From: Fodinibius sp052060035 | GTDB lineage: Bacteria; Bacteroidota; Rhodothermia; Balneolales; Balneolaceae | Length of the DNA stretch: 64,000 bases | Direction: 5' to 3' | Assembly: GCF_052060035.1 (NCBI RefSeq) | Contig: NZ_JBPOEA010000002.1 | Span: 471,992 to 535,991 of the forward strand | In this document: positions 26,302 to 35,155 of the stretch, one piece after another | How the letters are laid out: every line of letters begins with the position of its first letter | Numbering within the stretch: position 1 is the stretch's first letter | The notes under the pieces: model-generated | What the model was told of the DNA's origin: nothing | Databases searched by the model: none | What the model saw: the letters and a program-made list of their open reading frames with translations, nothing else | Program-made: the position numbers and the translations under genes

Positions 26302-27480
26302 TTAATATTGGTGGGCACCGTGAGAACCGATGACAAAAACCCATCGGAAAAGTCCACTGAAGGTAGCATTGGAAAAGCCGGTGCCACCACGAATTTTGGG
26401 TCCAATTTCCAGCTTTTGAAATTCGGTGCCATACCATCCAAAAGTGGCCGAAATAGCTTGTTCCTCAAATGTACGATCAGCCGGTTTCTCAGAATAGCTG
26501 TACATTCCGGTGACAAACCATCGTTTGCTAAGTTGATATTGCATCCACGAATACATACCCCAGGCATTGATTTGCTGGGTAGGTAATTCTTCATATTCGC
26601 TGAAATAAAATTCCGTTTGCCACTCGAAGGATTGGTAGGTATTGAACTGGATTGGTTTCCATTTATAGGTGAGATCAACGCCTCCAATCCTTGTTTTCTC
26701 ACCTAATTCATTGTCGCCGAGAGCCCCGCTGACTCCGAGTTCCAATGTTGAGTTTTCACTCAAATCCCAAAAATTTTTCAGGTGCCCCATAAGCTGTGGT
26801 TGATTGTTATCACTGTAGGCAAAAAGGGGGCTTTCTTCGGCACCGCGCGTGACATCGATGATAAGTTCTTGGTAAAATTTGGGGTTTGGGATCAGCCAAC
26901 TTAGGGATGCCCCCTGATCGATGAGCGCTTCTCCAAAGAAGCTCTCATAAGCAATAGGCACATCAATGACAGGTAGGGCATGGCGATGAACGGTATTTAT
27001 CCGGCCGAATGCTTGTCGAAACTTACCGGCTTTTAGCTGTAGGTTTAGTGGTAAACTTAGGGTCTGTAAATAGACTTCCTCAATTTTTGCGTTGAGTTCA
27101 CCGCCTTCTCCTTCAAAAACCGGATAAAATTCGGCCTTGGCATAGGGATCAATGGCCGAGCTGAAGTTGAGCTCAATGCCTTGGACATAGGCATCCCAGT
27201 TGCGATCTCCGGCATCAGTATACAGGCTTCGAAAATCTCCGATAGCACTGATTTCCGGATTACGTGAGGTCGCTGTAGTTCGTGTTCTCTGGCTGGCAGA
27301 TAAGGACTCATTCTGTTGACCTTGTTCACGCTCCTCCTGTTGAAGTTGTCGTCTTATATCTTCAACAGAGATAGAATCAGAGGCCGTACTGTCTTGTTGG
27401 GCATAAGCTATGTTAATGGATATTATCGGAATTGATACAGATAGTAATAGAAAACGAAAAATAGATTTATAGTTTTGCAT
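26302..27480 (-). CDS. Outer-membrane porin-like protein of the metal operon
   Basis: An exported barrel protein of about 392 residues. ATG 27480 is preferred to the TTG at 27492 because it starts the signal peptide (MQNYKSIFRFLLLSV...IAYAQ). A short helical, Gln/Glu-rich segment (VEDIRRQLQQEEREQ) is followed by many amphipathic strands (YAKAEFYPVFEG, LNLQLKAGKFRQAFGRINTVHRH). It resembles zinc-regulated TonB-independent porins found before ZnuA in many Bacteroidota-like genomes. Lying between a His/Cys-rich exported protein and ZnuA-like genes, it probably admits the same metal through the outer membrane. Confidence 0.75.
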   Translation of the reverse strand: MQNYKSIFRFLLLSVSIPIISINIAYAQQDSTASDSISVEDIRRQLQQEEREQGQQNESLSASQRTRTTATSRNPEISAIGDFRSLYTDAGDRNWDAYVQGIELNFSSAIDPYAKAEFYPVFEGEGGELNAKIEEVYLQTLSLPLNLQLKAGKFRQAFGRINTVHRHALPVIDVPIAYESFFGEALIDQGASLSWLIPNPKFYQELIIDVTRGAEESPLFAYSDNNQPQLMGHLKNFWDLSENSTLELGVSGALGDNELGEKTRIGGVDLTYKWKPIQFNTYQSFEWQTEFYFSEYEELPTQQINAWGMYSWMQYQLSKRWFVTGMYSYSEKPADRTFEEQAISATFGWYGTEFQKLEIGPKIRGGTGFSNATFSGLFRWVFVIGSHGAHQY

Positions 27481-27563
27481 AACGTATAGCAACCAATGGT
27501 CCCATTAGACATTTTAATAAAGCAATGGGGTTATTAAGGTTTTATTTTAAAAAGCAGTAAAAG

Positions 27564-27890
27564 TTATGCAAAGGAGGGAGGAGACCGGCCGTGAAATACC
27601 TTGTAAGATTGTTTTATTACATCGAAACTTTGTTCGATAACAATTTCATCTGTCGCAAATGAAACTTCTTGACTATCAAAAAAAGAAGGGAGATCAGCCT
27701 CAACAAGATGAGCACATATAGGGCAAAGCGTGTTATCAGCTGTAAGGCATTGTCCACCATTATCAGCAAATGCTGAGGAATTATGCAGTTCTAAATTGTG
27801 GTGGGAGTGGAGCGTAGAAAAGATAAGCGTTACACCAATAATTGATGTAACTAAAATCCCCAGAATGATATTTAGCTTTGACCTATTCAT
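27564..27890 (-). CDS. Small exported His/Cys protein, first gene of the metal operon
   Basis: A 108-residue protein with one N-terminal membrane segment or signal (LNIILGILVTSIIGVTLIFS), then HSHHN, then C..TLCPICAHL. The histidines and the CxxC pair could bind metal in the periplasm. I do not recognise a family; DUF2946-like proteins have a similar HSHH...CPxC layout. Its place ahead of the porin (84 bases) and the ZnuA-like gene suggests a metal chaperone or a loading protein. The C-terminal half (SFATDEIVIEQSFDVIKQ) has no motif. Confidence 0.6.
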   Translation of the reverse strand: MNRSKLNIILGILVTSIIGVTLIFSTLHSHHNLELHNSSAFADNGGQCLTADNTLCPICAHLVEADLPSFFDSQEVSFATDEIVIEQSFDVIKQSYKVFHGRSPPSFA

Positions 27891-28051
27891 TTGCTAAACT
27901 GAAAGTAACTGCCGAGCAATGAGAGTGCAAAATTATTATTTATTTTTTTACTCATTTTTTCAATTGCCTTCTAAAAAGATATATAATTGTGTTTTAGCAC
28001 ATCAACTGGTTGTGATCAAATAATTACACAAAGTTTAGAAAAGAATACAGT

Positions 28052-29587
28052 ATGTCTTCAGAGAAAATTTTAAAAATATCAGTATGTCTATTTATACTTG
28101 GATTTTTTTGTATTAGTGCATCTTTTGCTCAGCAAAGGTGGGATTGGCATATTTCTGGAGGTACCATTGTAGATGGGACGGGAAAAGCTGCCTACCGGGC
28201 TGATATCTTGGTTCGCGATGATTCCATAGGCTATATCGGAAATGTAAATGCCGATACCATTCAATCTGAACATTTTGTAGATGCTACCGACAAAGTGGTT
28301 TCACCCGGTTTTATTGATTCTCATGCTCACGGAGTTCCATTGGAAACACCACAGTTTCAGAACTTTCTGGGGATGGGGGTAACCAGTATTGTATTGGGGC
28401 AGGATGGTTCCTCACCCGCTGTTGGTGAGCTTAGCAGTTGGTTCGAAGAAGTTGAAGCTGTAAATCCAGCGGTAAATATTGCTCTTCTATCCGGACATGG
28501 CAGCATTCGTTCCAAAGTGGATATTGGCAAGCAGAAACCTACGAACAAGGAGCTTCAAAAAATGCAAAAACTGCTGCGATCTGATTTAAATGCTGGAGCA
28601 TTTGGAATGAGCACGGGTCTGGAATACGTGCCTGGTATGTATGCCGATGAAGAAGAGTTGGAACTGCTTGCGGAAGTTGTTGGCAATGAGAATGGATTGA
28701 TTATGAGTCATATGCGAAGTGAGGATAATTCTGAAATCGAAACCTCGTTGGATGAACTCGCTATGCAGGGTGAATATACTGCTGTTCATGCTTCGCACCT
28801 GAAAGTAGTATATGGCAAGGGCATCGTTCGGGCAGAGGAAATATTGGATTATATTGAATATTTTCGCTCTCAGGGGATTCACATAACAGCTGATATTTAT
28901 CCCTATTCTGCCAGTTATACCGGTATTGGTATTGTTTTTCCTGATTGGGCCAAAACCAAGGCGGAATGGCAAAATGCTTTGGAGGAACGACCCGAAGTTC
29001 TCCGTCAATTTTTGAAGAATAAAGTGGCTCAACGCAATGGTGCCGATGCCATTCTATTTGGATCAGGAGAATTTTCCGGATTAACACTTCAAGAAGCTGC
29101 AGAGCAGGAGAACCAGTCTGCAATTGATTTGTTAATGAAGATGGGGCCACAGGCGGCTTCGGCGGCTCATTTTGTGATGGATCAGCAGCTGCAGGATCGG
29201 CTCATGCTGGGAGAAAAAATAATGGTAAGTTCGGACGGAAGCCCGACGATGCGTCATCCGCGCGGATACGGGAGCTTTGCTAAGATGGTCCGGTATTATG
29301 TGAATGAAAAAGAATTGCTGAGTCTTGAAGAGGCTATTTATAAAATGAGTGGCTTACCGGCTAAAACCATTGGATTAGAAGATCGGGGATTAGTTCAGGA
29401 GGGGATGAAAGCCGATTTGCTAATCTTTGAACCAACTGAAATACAGGATCGCGCAACGTTTGAGCATCCCCATAAATTAGCCGAGGGATTTGATTGGATT
29501 ATGATAAATGGAACAGTTGTACGAAAGGAGGGGGTGTTTAGTGAGAAAAGAACGGGAAGAGTATTGCTGAATGGAAGCAATCAGTAA
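28052..29587 (+). CDS. Secreted N-acyl-D-amino-acid deacylase
   Basis: A 511-residue D-aminoacylase-type amidohydrolase that releases D-amino acids from N-acyl or N-carbamoyl forms. A signal peptide (ends SASFAQQ) sends it to the periplasm. SPGFIDSHAHG gives the metal HxH; LSTGLEYVPGMYA-like text (MSTGLEYVPGMYA), MSHMRSE, VHASHLKV and the late VSSDGSPTMRHPRGYG are characteristic of the family. The C-terminus RGLVQEGMKADLLIFEP is the returning sandwich domain. It faces the metal operon divergently. Together with the racemase-like enzyme and D-amino-acid oxidase at 5-7 kb, it hints at D-amino-acid scavenging. Confidence 0.88.
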   Translation: MSSEKILKISVCLFILGFFCISASFAQQRWDWHISGGTIVDGTGKAAYRADILVRDDSIGYIGNVNADTIQSEHFVDATDKVVSPGFIDSHAHGVPLETPQFQNFLGMGVTSIVLGQDGSSPAVGELSSWFEEVEAVNPAVNIALLSGHGSIRSKVDIGKQKPTNKELQKMQKLLRSDLNAGAFGMSTGLEYVPGMYADEEELELLAEVVGNENGLIMSHMRSEDNSEIETSLDELAMQGEYTAVHASHLKVVYGKGIVRAEEILDYIEYFRSQGIHITADIYPYSASYTGIGIVFPDWAKTKAEWQNALEERPEVLRQFLKNKVAQRNGADAILFGSGEFSGLTLQEAAEQENQSAIDLLMKMGPQAASAAHFVMDQQLQDRLMLGEKIMVSSDGSPTMRHPRGYGSFAKMVRYYVNEKELLSLEEAIYKMSGLPAKTIGLEDRGLVQEGMKADLLIFEPTEIQDRATFEHPHKLAEGFDWIMINGTVVRKEGVFSEKRTGRVLLNGSNQ

Positions 29588-29772
29588 AATAGATTTTCAA
29601 AAACCTTCTGGAGCGTAAACCGTTCTATATAGATAAAAATTAACATTAATATGCTGCTGAGCAGGAAAAGGTAAAACGGTTTTATCCAGTTCGTTTGTTT
29701 GTTTTTATGATACTTTTCTATTAATCCACTGACAAATGCACCAACTGCGAATCCAAATATGAAGTAGGTCAT
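29581..29772 (-). CDS. Small two-TM membrane protein (hypothetical)
   Basis: A 63-residue ORF with two hydrophobic segments (FIFGFAVGAFVSGLI and FYLFLLSSILMLIFIYI) separated by a basic KYHKNKQTN loop. It overlaps the end of the convergent D-aminoacylase gene by 7 bases. The glycine-rich first segment looks like a real membrane helix, but nothing identifies the family, so it may not be expressed. Confidence 0.4.
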   Translation of the reverse strand: MTYFIFGFAVGAFVSGLIEKYHKNKQTNWIKPFYLFLLSSILMLIFIYIERFTLQKVFENLFY

Positions 29773-30154
29773 ACTGATAGTTACTATTAATTTGAAAAGT
29801 ATTACTGTTGCGGAATGAACAAATTATGTTACTATTGAGAAGATTTTTTATCCCAATATTCAAAATGGAATTGGTTTTAATGGCTACTATTTCCCTTTAA
29901 CCAGTTATCTGATGATTAACTGCTTCTTTGCCGAATAAGTCGGGCAGTGCTTTTTTATTATCCCTGTTAAACAAGGGTATCTATATTCTGATCAATTGTA
30001 TAGTTCCCATGATGGAAAAACAGTTCGAGGAAATTGTGCGAAGTCAGCGTCTGGGCAGTTTGTCAAAGAAGAACAGCAATAATACAGTACTATTGATCTC
30101 AATACAAGTTTGGCTAATTTCACCAATGAATGATTACTCTTTGTGGCTACTAAT
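29773..30154. other. Gene-free stretch
   Basis: About 380 A+T-rich bases between the small membrane protein and the sucD terminator. An 82-codon frame at 29928-30176 on the + strand has no recognisable product, runs into the terminator and is probably chance. Nothing else seen. Confidence 0.5.
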
Positions 30155-30192
30155 TAAAAAAAGCCTCCCTTCCTAAAAAGGAAAGAAGGCTT
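30155..30192 (-). terminator. Rho-independent terminator of sucD
   Basis: Read on the - strand, AAGCCTTCTTTCC pairs with GGAAGGGAGGCTT through two G-U pairs over a 6-base loop, followed by a T run. It lies 19 bases after the sucD stop. Confidence 0.85.
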
Positions 30193-30211
30193 AAAAAAGA
30201 GTGCTTTAATT

Positions 30212-31087
30212 TTATGCGGTTTCTAAAAGCTTTTTAAGAGCAACACCAATTTCCGCAGGACTGTCAACAACAGTTACACCGGCATCGCGGAGTGCCTTTT
30301 TCTTGGCATCGGCTCCGCCTTCTCCACCCGAAATAATAGCACCGGCATGTCCCATACGTCGACCGGGAGGGGCTGTGCTGCCTGCAATAAATGCCACAAC
30401 CGGTTTATCTACATTTTCTTCGATATATGCAGCTGCTTCCTCTTCAGCAGTACCGCCAATTTCGCCAATCAGCACAATAGCTTCAGTATCATCATCAGCT
30501 TCAAAAAGTTTCACTGCATCGGTGTGCGTGGTTCCGATAACGGGGTCACCACCAATACCGATAGCGGTACTTTGTCCAAGATCGGCCTTGGTAAGCTGGT
30601 CAACAGCTTCGTAGGTAAGTGTTCCTGATCGGGAGATTAATCCTACTTTACCGGGCGTAAAAATATTGCCGGGCATAATTCCGATTTTGGCTTCGCCGGG
30701 CGTAATTACACCGGGGCAGTTCGGACCAATGAGCGTAGCACCGTGACTATTAACAATCTGCTTGGCGGTAATCATATCCTTAACAGGAATGCCTTCTGTG
30801 ATACAGATGATCGTTTCAATTCCTGCAAAAGCAGCCTCGGAAATGGCATCACCGGCAAAAGCAGGCGGTACAAAAATAACCGAAGTGTTGGCATCTTCTT
30901 CTTTAACAGCATCGGCTACGGTATTATATACCGGCAAGTTGTGATGTTTTTTTCCACCTTTTCCGGGTGTTACACCAGCTACTACATTGGTGCCGTATTC
31001 AATCATTTGTTCGGCGTGAAAGCTTCCTTCACTACCAGTAATTCCTTGTACAACTAATCGAGTGTCGTTACCTACAAGTACGCTCAT
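30212..31087 (-). CDS. sucD: Succinate-CoA ligase, alpha subunit
   Basis: The TCA-cycle subunit that binds CoA and carries the phospho-histidine. TRLVVQGITGSEGSFHAEQM and the CoA-binding GVTPGKGGKKH open the protein; FVPPAFAGDAISEA and IGPNCPGVITPGE follow; the active His is in RRMGHAGAIISGGEGGA near residue 245. At 291 residues it has the family length. The beta subunit sucC is not next to it, which is common in Bacteroidota and relatives. It stands alone with its own terminator. Confidence 0.96.
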   Translation of the reverse strand: MSVLVGNDTRLVVQGITGSEGSFHAEQMIEYGTNVVAGVTPGKGGKKHHNLPVYNTVADAVKEEDANTSVIFVPPAFAGDAISEAAFAGIETIICITEGIPVKDMITAKQIVNSHGATLIGPNCPGVITPGEAKIGIMPGNIFTPGKVGLISRSGTLTYEAVDQLTKADLGQSTAIGIGGDPVIGTTHTDAVKLFEADDDTEAIVLIGEIGGTAEEEAAAYIEENVDKPVVAFIAGSTAPPGRRMGHAGAIISGGEGGADAKKKALRDAGVTVVDSPAEIGVALKKLLETA

Positions 31088-31286
31088 GAACTTTGTGGAT
31101 TAGGTTAAATAGTTTCTTTAAGTCGGTCGGAATATACCGACATCATCGTGATTTGGCAAAAGATAAGAATGTTGAGTTGAGAATGTAGAATCAAAATAAT
31201 GAATGGATTGATCTGATGATTGGTTTCTGTAATTCTTATGATAAAAGGATGATTCTCATCCGTAATTCTGTTATTATTTCCTTTCT

Positions 31287-33350
31287 ATGGCTACCATGAT
31301 TCCCGATGAAAAAAAAGAAGAAGTACGCGACGCGGCGGATATCGTCGAAGTGGTCGAAGACTATGTAAAACTCAAGCGATCAGGCCGAAGTTGGAAAGGT
31401 CTTTGTCCTTTTCACGATGAAAAAACCCCTTCTTTTCATGTTACGCCTGATCTGGGCATCTATAAATGTTTTGGCTGTGGCGAATCGGGTGATGTATTTA
31501 ATTTTGTGATGGAGATGGAAGGTGTGGGCTTTGTGGAAGCGATGCGTTCACTGGCCGACCGCTATGGCGTTTCGCTACCCGAAGAAGACGCCGAGGAGTT
31601 TGATGAGGAACATAATCTCCGCGAGGGCATTTATCATGCTCTTAAATATGCCGGTGTTTTCTTTTTTCGTCATTTGATGGAAACCAAAGAAGCACAGAAA
31701 GCCCGTGACTATCTGCAAGAGCGTGGATATGATCGTAGCATCATTAAAAAATACGGACTTGGCTATGCTCCTTCGGATGGAGAAAAGCTCTACAAAACTG
31801 CCTTGGATTCCGGTTTGAATGAGGAATATTTGCTTGAGGCGGGACTGATAAAACCGAGCAATAGGGGGGACGGTTATTACGATGCGTTCCGCGGTCGTTT
31901 GATGTTCCCGATTTTTAATCCATCGGGTAAGGTTATTGCTTATGCCGGGCGTGTTCTGGGAAATGAGAAAACAGCTAAATACATCAACTCTCCACAGACC
32001 AAAGTTTATAACAAGAGCAAAGTTTTATACGGGATCAATTTTGCCAAGAATGAAATAAGGAAGCAGGATGAGGTTGTCTTGGTGGAGGGATACACGGATG
32101 TGATCTCGCTGCAGCAATACGGGATTAAAAACGTAGCGGCATCAAGCGGAACATCGCTGACACCCGATCAAATGAAGCTATTGCATCGCTATGGTGATAC
32201 GATTACGATGATCTATGATTCGGATTCTGCCGGACAGCGAGCGATGAAACGGGGCATTAATATAGCATTGCGCGAAGGGATGGATGTGAAGCTCTTAGAA
32301 TTACCTGAAGGGGAAGATCCAGATTCCTTTATTCGTCAATTCGGAAAGGACTCCTTCCTGGAATTAAAGCGGGAAGAGTCGGAAGATTTTTTGAGCTATC
32401 AGATCCACAAAGCAAAAGATGAAGGTCGATGGGAGGAGCCGGCCGAAAAGAAAAAAGTAATTTCTGAGATTTTGGAAAGCATAGCCCATATGCCGGACCA
32501 GGTATCCCGCGAAACTTATGTGCAGCACTTAAATAGTAAGGCAAAAATTGGTGATCGTGCGCTTTTTGATGAATTGGGAAAGATTCGGAAGCACTTGAAG
32601 GATGAACGTAAAAAAGCTCGTCAGCGCGAAAAGCGCCGAAAAAAACGGGAAGCACGTCGCAGGGAGGAGCAGCAAAATGATGGGGATCAGCGGCCACAAG
32701 CTCCTACCCCACATTCGGTTGGATTTAATGACCAAGAGGCATCCCGGCCATCCAAGAAGAATCAGCCTGAACCTCCCAAAAAGCGACCCAATTATGAAAA
32801 AGAGCTGATACGTTTGATGCTGATGTATGACCGTGATATGATTGATTATATTGGCTCGCAGTGCAATGACCGACAATTTGAGGATAAGCAACTCCGGAAG
32901 TTTTACGAAGATATTATCGAGCGTTATAAAGATGAAAAAGAAGTTTCGGTTGAAACGTACGCTGAACGAGAGCATCCGTATCCGAAGTTAGTGGGAGAGA
33001 TTGTGCTTGAAGAACATACCGTGAGTGAACGCCATCACGAAAAAATTGGCGTGCAGTACAAGAAGGACAAAAACCCATATCGTACGGCCAAAGGAGCACT
33101 TAAAGCGTTAAAGATTCATTATCTTGAACGCCTACAAGTTAATTTGTACAAGCGTTATAATTCATCCGAAGAAGAGGAGGAACGCAAAAAGGTGATGAAG
33201 GCCATGAAAGAGGCCGGGCGTCAGCGGACCCTGTTGCAGGAATCTCCCATTGATGAACTGTTTCCTGATCCGGATTCTGATGCGGCCAAGAAAGTATCAG
33301 ATAAAGTATTTGAGTATAAGATGAAGCATGAACGGGAATCCGGTCAATAG
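31287..33350 (+). CDS. dnaG: DNA primase
   Basis: The replication primase of 687 residues. The CHC2 zinc domain holds C40, H43, C61 and C64 (LCPFHDEKTPSFHV, CFGCGESGDV). The core follows with YAGRVLG and the TOPRIM motifs VVLVEGYTDVISL and MIYDSDSAGQRA. After a highly charged, K/R/E-rich linker (about 430-510) the C-terminal domain for DnaB helicase binding starts at about residue 510. The charged linker is longer than in model organisms. It is followed 47 bases on by an inositol monophosphatase. Confidence 0.97.
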   Translation: MATMIPDEKKEEVRDAADIVEVVEDYVKLKRSGRSWKGLCPFHDEKTPSFHVTPDLGIYKCFGCGESGDVFNFVMEMEGVGFVEAMRSLADRYGVSLPEEDAEEFDEEHNLREGIYHALKYAGVFFFRHLMETKEAQKARDYLQERGYDRSIIKKYGLGYAPSDGEKLYKTALDSGLNEEYLLEAGLIKPSNRGDGYYDAFRGRLMFPIFNPSGKVIAYAGRVLGNEKTAKYINSPQTKVYNKSKVLYGINFAKNEIRKQDEVVLVEGYTDVISLQQYGIKNVAASSGTSLTPDQMKLLHRYGDTITMIYDSDSAGQRAMKRGINIALREGMDVKLLELPEGEDPDSFIRQFGKDSFLELKREESEDFLSYQIHKAKDEGRWEEPAEKKKVISEILESIAHMPDQVSRETYVQHLNSKAKIGDRALFDELGKIRKHLKDERKKARQREKRRKKREARRREEQQNDGDQRPQAPTPHSVGFNDQEASRPSKKNQPEPPKKRPNYEKELIRLMLMYDRDMIDYIGSQCNDRQFEDKQLRKFYEDIIERYKDEKEVSVETYAEREHPYPKLVGEIVLEEHTVSERHHEKIGVQYKKDKNPYRTAKGALKALKIHYLERLQVNLYKRYNSSEEEEERKKVMKAMKEAGRQRTLLQESPIDELFPDPDSDAAKKVSDKVFEYKMKHERESGQ

Positions 33351-33397
33351 TGTATTATAACTCTTAAACTGAAAGAGTTAATCTATTAGGTATATAA

Positions 33398-34222
33398 ATG
33401 TCAGATTTCACAATTGAACTGAATATTGCGAAAAAAGCTGCGGAATCTGCGGCTAAAATTATCAGGAAGTATCGAAAAGACCGGAACTTTTCAGTTGAAT
33501 TTAAAGGTAAAAATGATCTGGTTACCGAAGCAGATGTGAAAGCAGAAGAGGAGATTCTTTCTATAATAAAGAAAGAGTTTCCGAATGATTATATTATGGC
33601 GGAGGAATCATCCAACAAACAAGAGATGCCTGATGGTCGCACCTGGCTCATTGATCCCATTGACGGGACCACAAACTTTGCACACGGATTTCCAGTTTAC
33701 TGCGTCTCTATTGGATTGTGGGAAGATCGTGAGCCCAAAATGGGATTAGTGCTGGAGGTGTCAAGCGGCGAATGCTTTACAGCTATTAAGGAAAAGGGTG
33801 CTTTTTTGAATGGCAATCCGATAACGGTTTCAAAACAGGATAACCCATCAAATGCGCTAATAGGAACCGGTTTTCCTTATAATGATTTGAGCCTGATTGA
33901 TAATTATTTACGGTTTTTCCGCATGTTGATGACGACCGTTCAGGGGATGCGTCGTCCCGGAGCGGCTTCGTATGATTTATGTTGCGTGGCCTGTGGTCGT
34001 TTCGAAGGCTTTTATGAATATGCATTAAATCCATGGGATGTTGGAGCAGCGGCTCTTATTGTGCAAGAGGCCGGGGGTAAAGTAACCGACTGGGGCGGTG
34101 GCAATGACTGGTTGTTTGGCAAACGGATTGTAGCAGGAAATCCTGCGGTGCATACATTTTTGGTAGAGGAGATAGCAAATTTCTTTGATGAGAATCAGTT
34201 AAAGGAAAATAGAAAAGGTTAG
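33398..34222 (+). CDS. suhB: Inositol monophosphatase family protein
   Basis: A 274-residue Li+-sensitive, Mg2+-dependent sugar phosphatase. The metal residues are E69/E70 (MAEES) and D86, D89 in LIDPIDGTTNF, plus the late aspartate in NPWDVGAAALIVQEAGG; RRPGAASYDLCCVACGRFEGF is the standard substrate-side motif. It probably hydrolyses inositol-1-phosphate or a related sugar phosphate, and may have the SuhB regulatory role. Same strand as dnaG and convergent with bshB1. Confidence 0.9.
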   Translation: MSDFTIELNIAKKAAESAAKIIRKYRKDRNFSVEFKGKNDLVTEADVKAEEEILSIIKKEFPNDYIMAEESSNKQEMPDGRTWLIDPIDGTTNFAHGFPVYCVSIGLWEDREPKMGLVLEVSSGECFTAIKEKGAFLNGNPITVSKQDNPSNALIGTGFPYNDLSLIDNYLRFFRMLMTTVQGMRRPGAASYDLCCVACGRFEGFYEYALNPWDVGAAALIVQEAGGKVTDWGGGNDWLFGKRIVAGNPAVHTFLVEEIANFFDENQLKENRKG

Positions 34223-34267
34223 AAGGTCGCGACATGGAATGCGGTTACTGCTGTTGTTTTGATTCTG

Positions 34268-35011
34268 CTATCTCATGGGTTCTGTCTCAAAAAAAGCATC
34301 GAATGATGCTAACGGCACAGGGCCGTTGTGGTATTTAAAAGGCTCACCATAGGTAGCGCCAATCAAATGGCCATAATGGCGGGCACGAGCTTCAATACCC
34401 TCAAAAAATTGATTATTTGAGATATAGGTTTCGGGTTCATCGCCTGGATCTTGAACATTAAACTGTGAATCAAACGCCAGAATAGCCTCTTTTTTGGTTT
34501 CAAATGTATCCGAAATATCAAAAACGATATCCGGTTTAAAAGGGCGATCCTGCATAAAGTGGAGCACATGAGAGGGGCGCCACCGCTCTTGGGGAGTTCC
34601 CTGATCGTCAAAAGTTTCGATCTTGGTCAATCCGCTAAAAAAGATGGCGTCTAATGCCAGTTGCGTACCATTTCTATGATCGGGATGCCTATCGGAAGGC
34701 GCTCCAACAAGGCAAATATGTGGTCGGTATTTCCGAATTTTCTGTATGATTTTTTTCTGATCATCCCGTGTACTTTTAAGCTTGGTATCAGGCAATCCCA
34801 AATTTTCGCGTACTTCGAGTCCAATAATCTCAGACGCATTTTGGGCTTCGGTCAGTCGCTGTTCGGGTGTGCCACGGCTACCCATTTCGCCACGTGTAAA
34901 GTCAATTACCCCTACTTTTTTATCCTGATTAACGAGTGCCGCCAGCGTACCTCCGCAACAAAGTTCTGTATCATCAGGATGAGAAGACAATGCTAAAATA
35001 TCCAGTTTCAT
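34268..35011 (-). CDS. bshB1: Bacillithiol biosynthesis deacetylase BshB1
   Basis: The zinc deacetylase that turns GlcNAc-malate into GlcN-malate in bacillithiol synthesis. ATG 35011 (MKLDILALSSHPDD) is chosen over the one 18 bases upstream because it matches the family start. Zinc ligands are in HPDD (11-14) and HPDHRNG; FTRGEMGSRGTPEQR is diagnostic of BshB1 rather than other PIG-L proteins. It implies that the organism makes bacillithiol. bshA and bshC are not in the window; a second PIG-L gene is at 43.7 kb. Confidence 0.93.
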   Translation of the reverse strand: MKLDILALSSHPDDTELCCGGTLAALVNQDKKVGVIDFTRGEMGSRGTPEQRLTEAQNASEIIGLEVRENLGLPDTKLKSTRDDQKKIIQKIRKYRPHICLVGAPSDRHPDHRNGTQLALDAIFFSGLTKIETFDDQGTPQERWRPSHVLHFMQDRPFKPDIVFDISDTFETKKEAILAFDSQFNVQDPGDEPETYISNNQFFEGIEARARHYGHLIGATYGEPFKYHNGPVPLASFDAFFETEPMR

Positions 35012-35100
35012 GTCATGTGATTTCTTCAATTTTACCGTATAATATAGCTGAATTTTGAGGGATCGCTAAAAAAATGAAATTCTTAATTTTTTTGAAACGA

Positions 35101-35119
35101 TTCGTATTTTAGTTCGTAT
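35101..35119 (+). promoter_or_regulatory. Direct repeat before the ABC permease pair
   Basis: TTCGTAT at 35101 and again at 35113, a 12-base period, 37 bases before the first permease ATG. The flanks (AAACGA before, TTTTAG between) match an element upstream of tolC at 40059-40077, so the two may share a regulator or promoter type. Confidence 0.5.
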
Positions 35120-35155
35120 TGGAGACGTTACAAAATTTAAACCTGAAATAAGGGC

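Noticed and set aside
29928..30176. 82-codon + strand ORF between the small membrane gene and sucD
   Set aside because: No recognisable domain, a low-complexity C-terminus, and it runs into the sucD terminator. The A+T-rich base composition makes chance ORFs likely.
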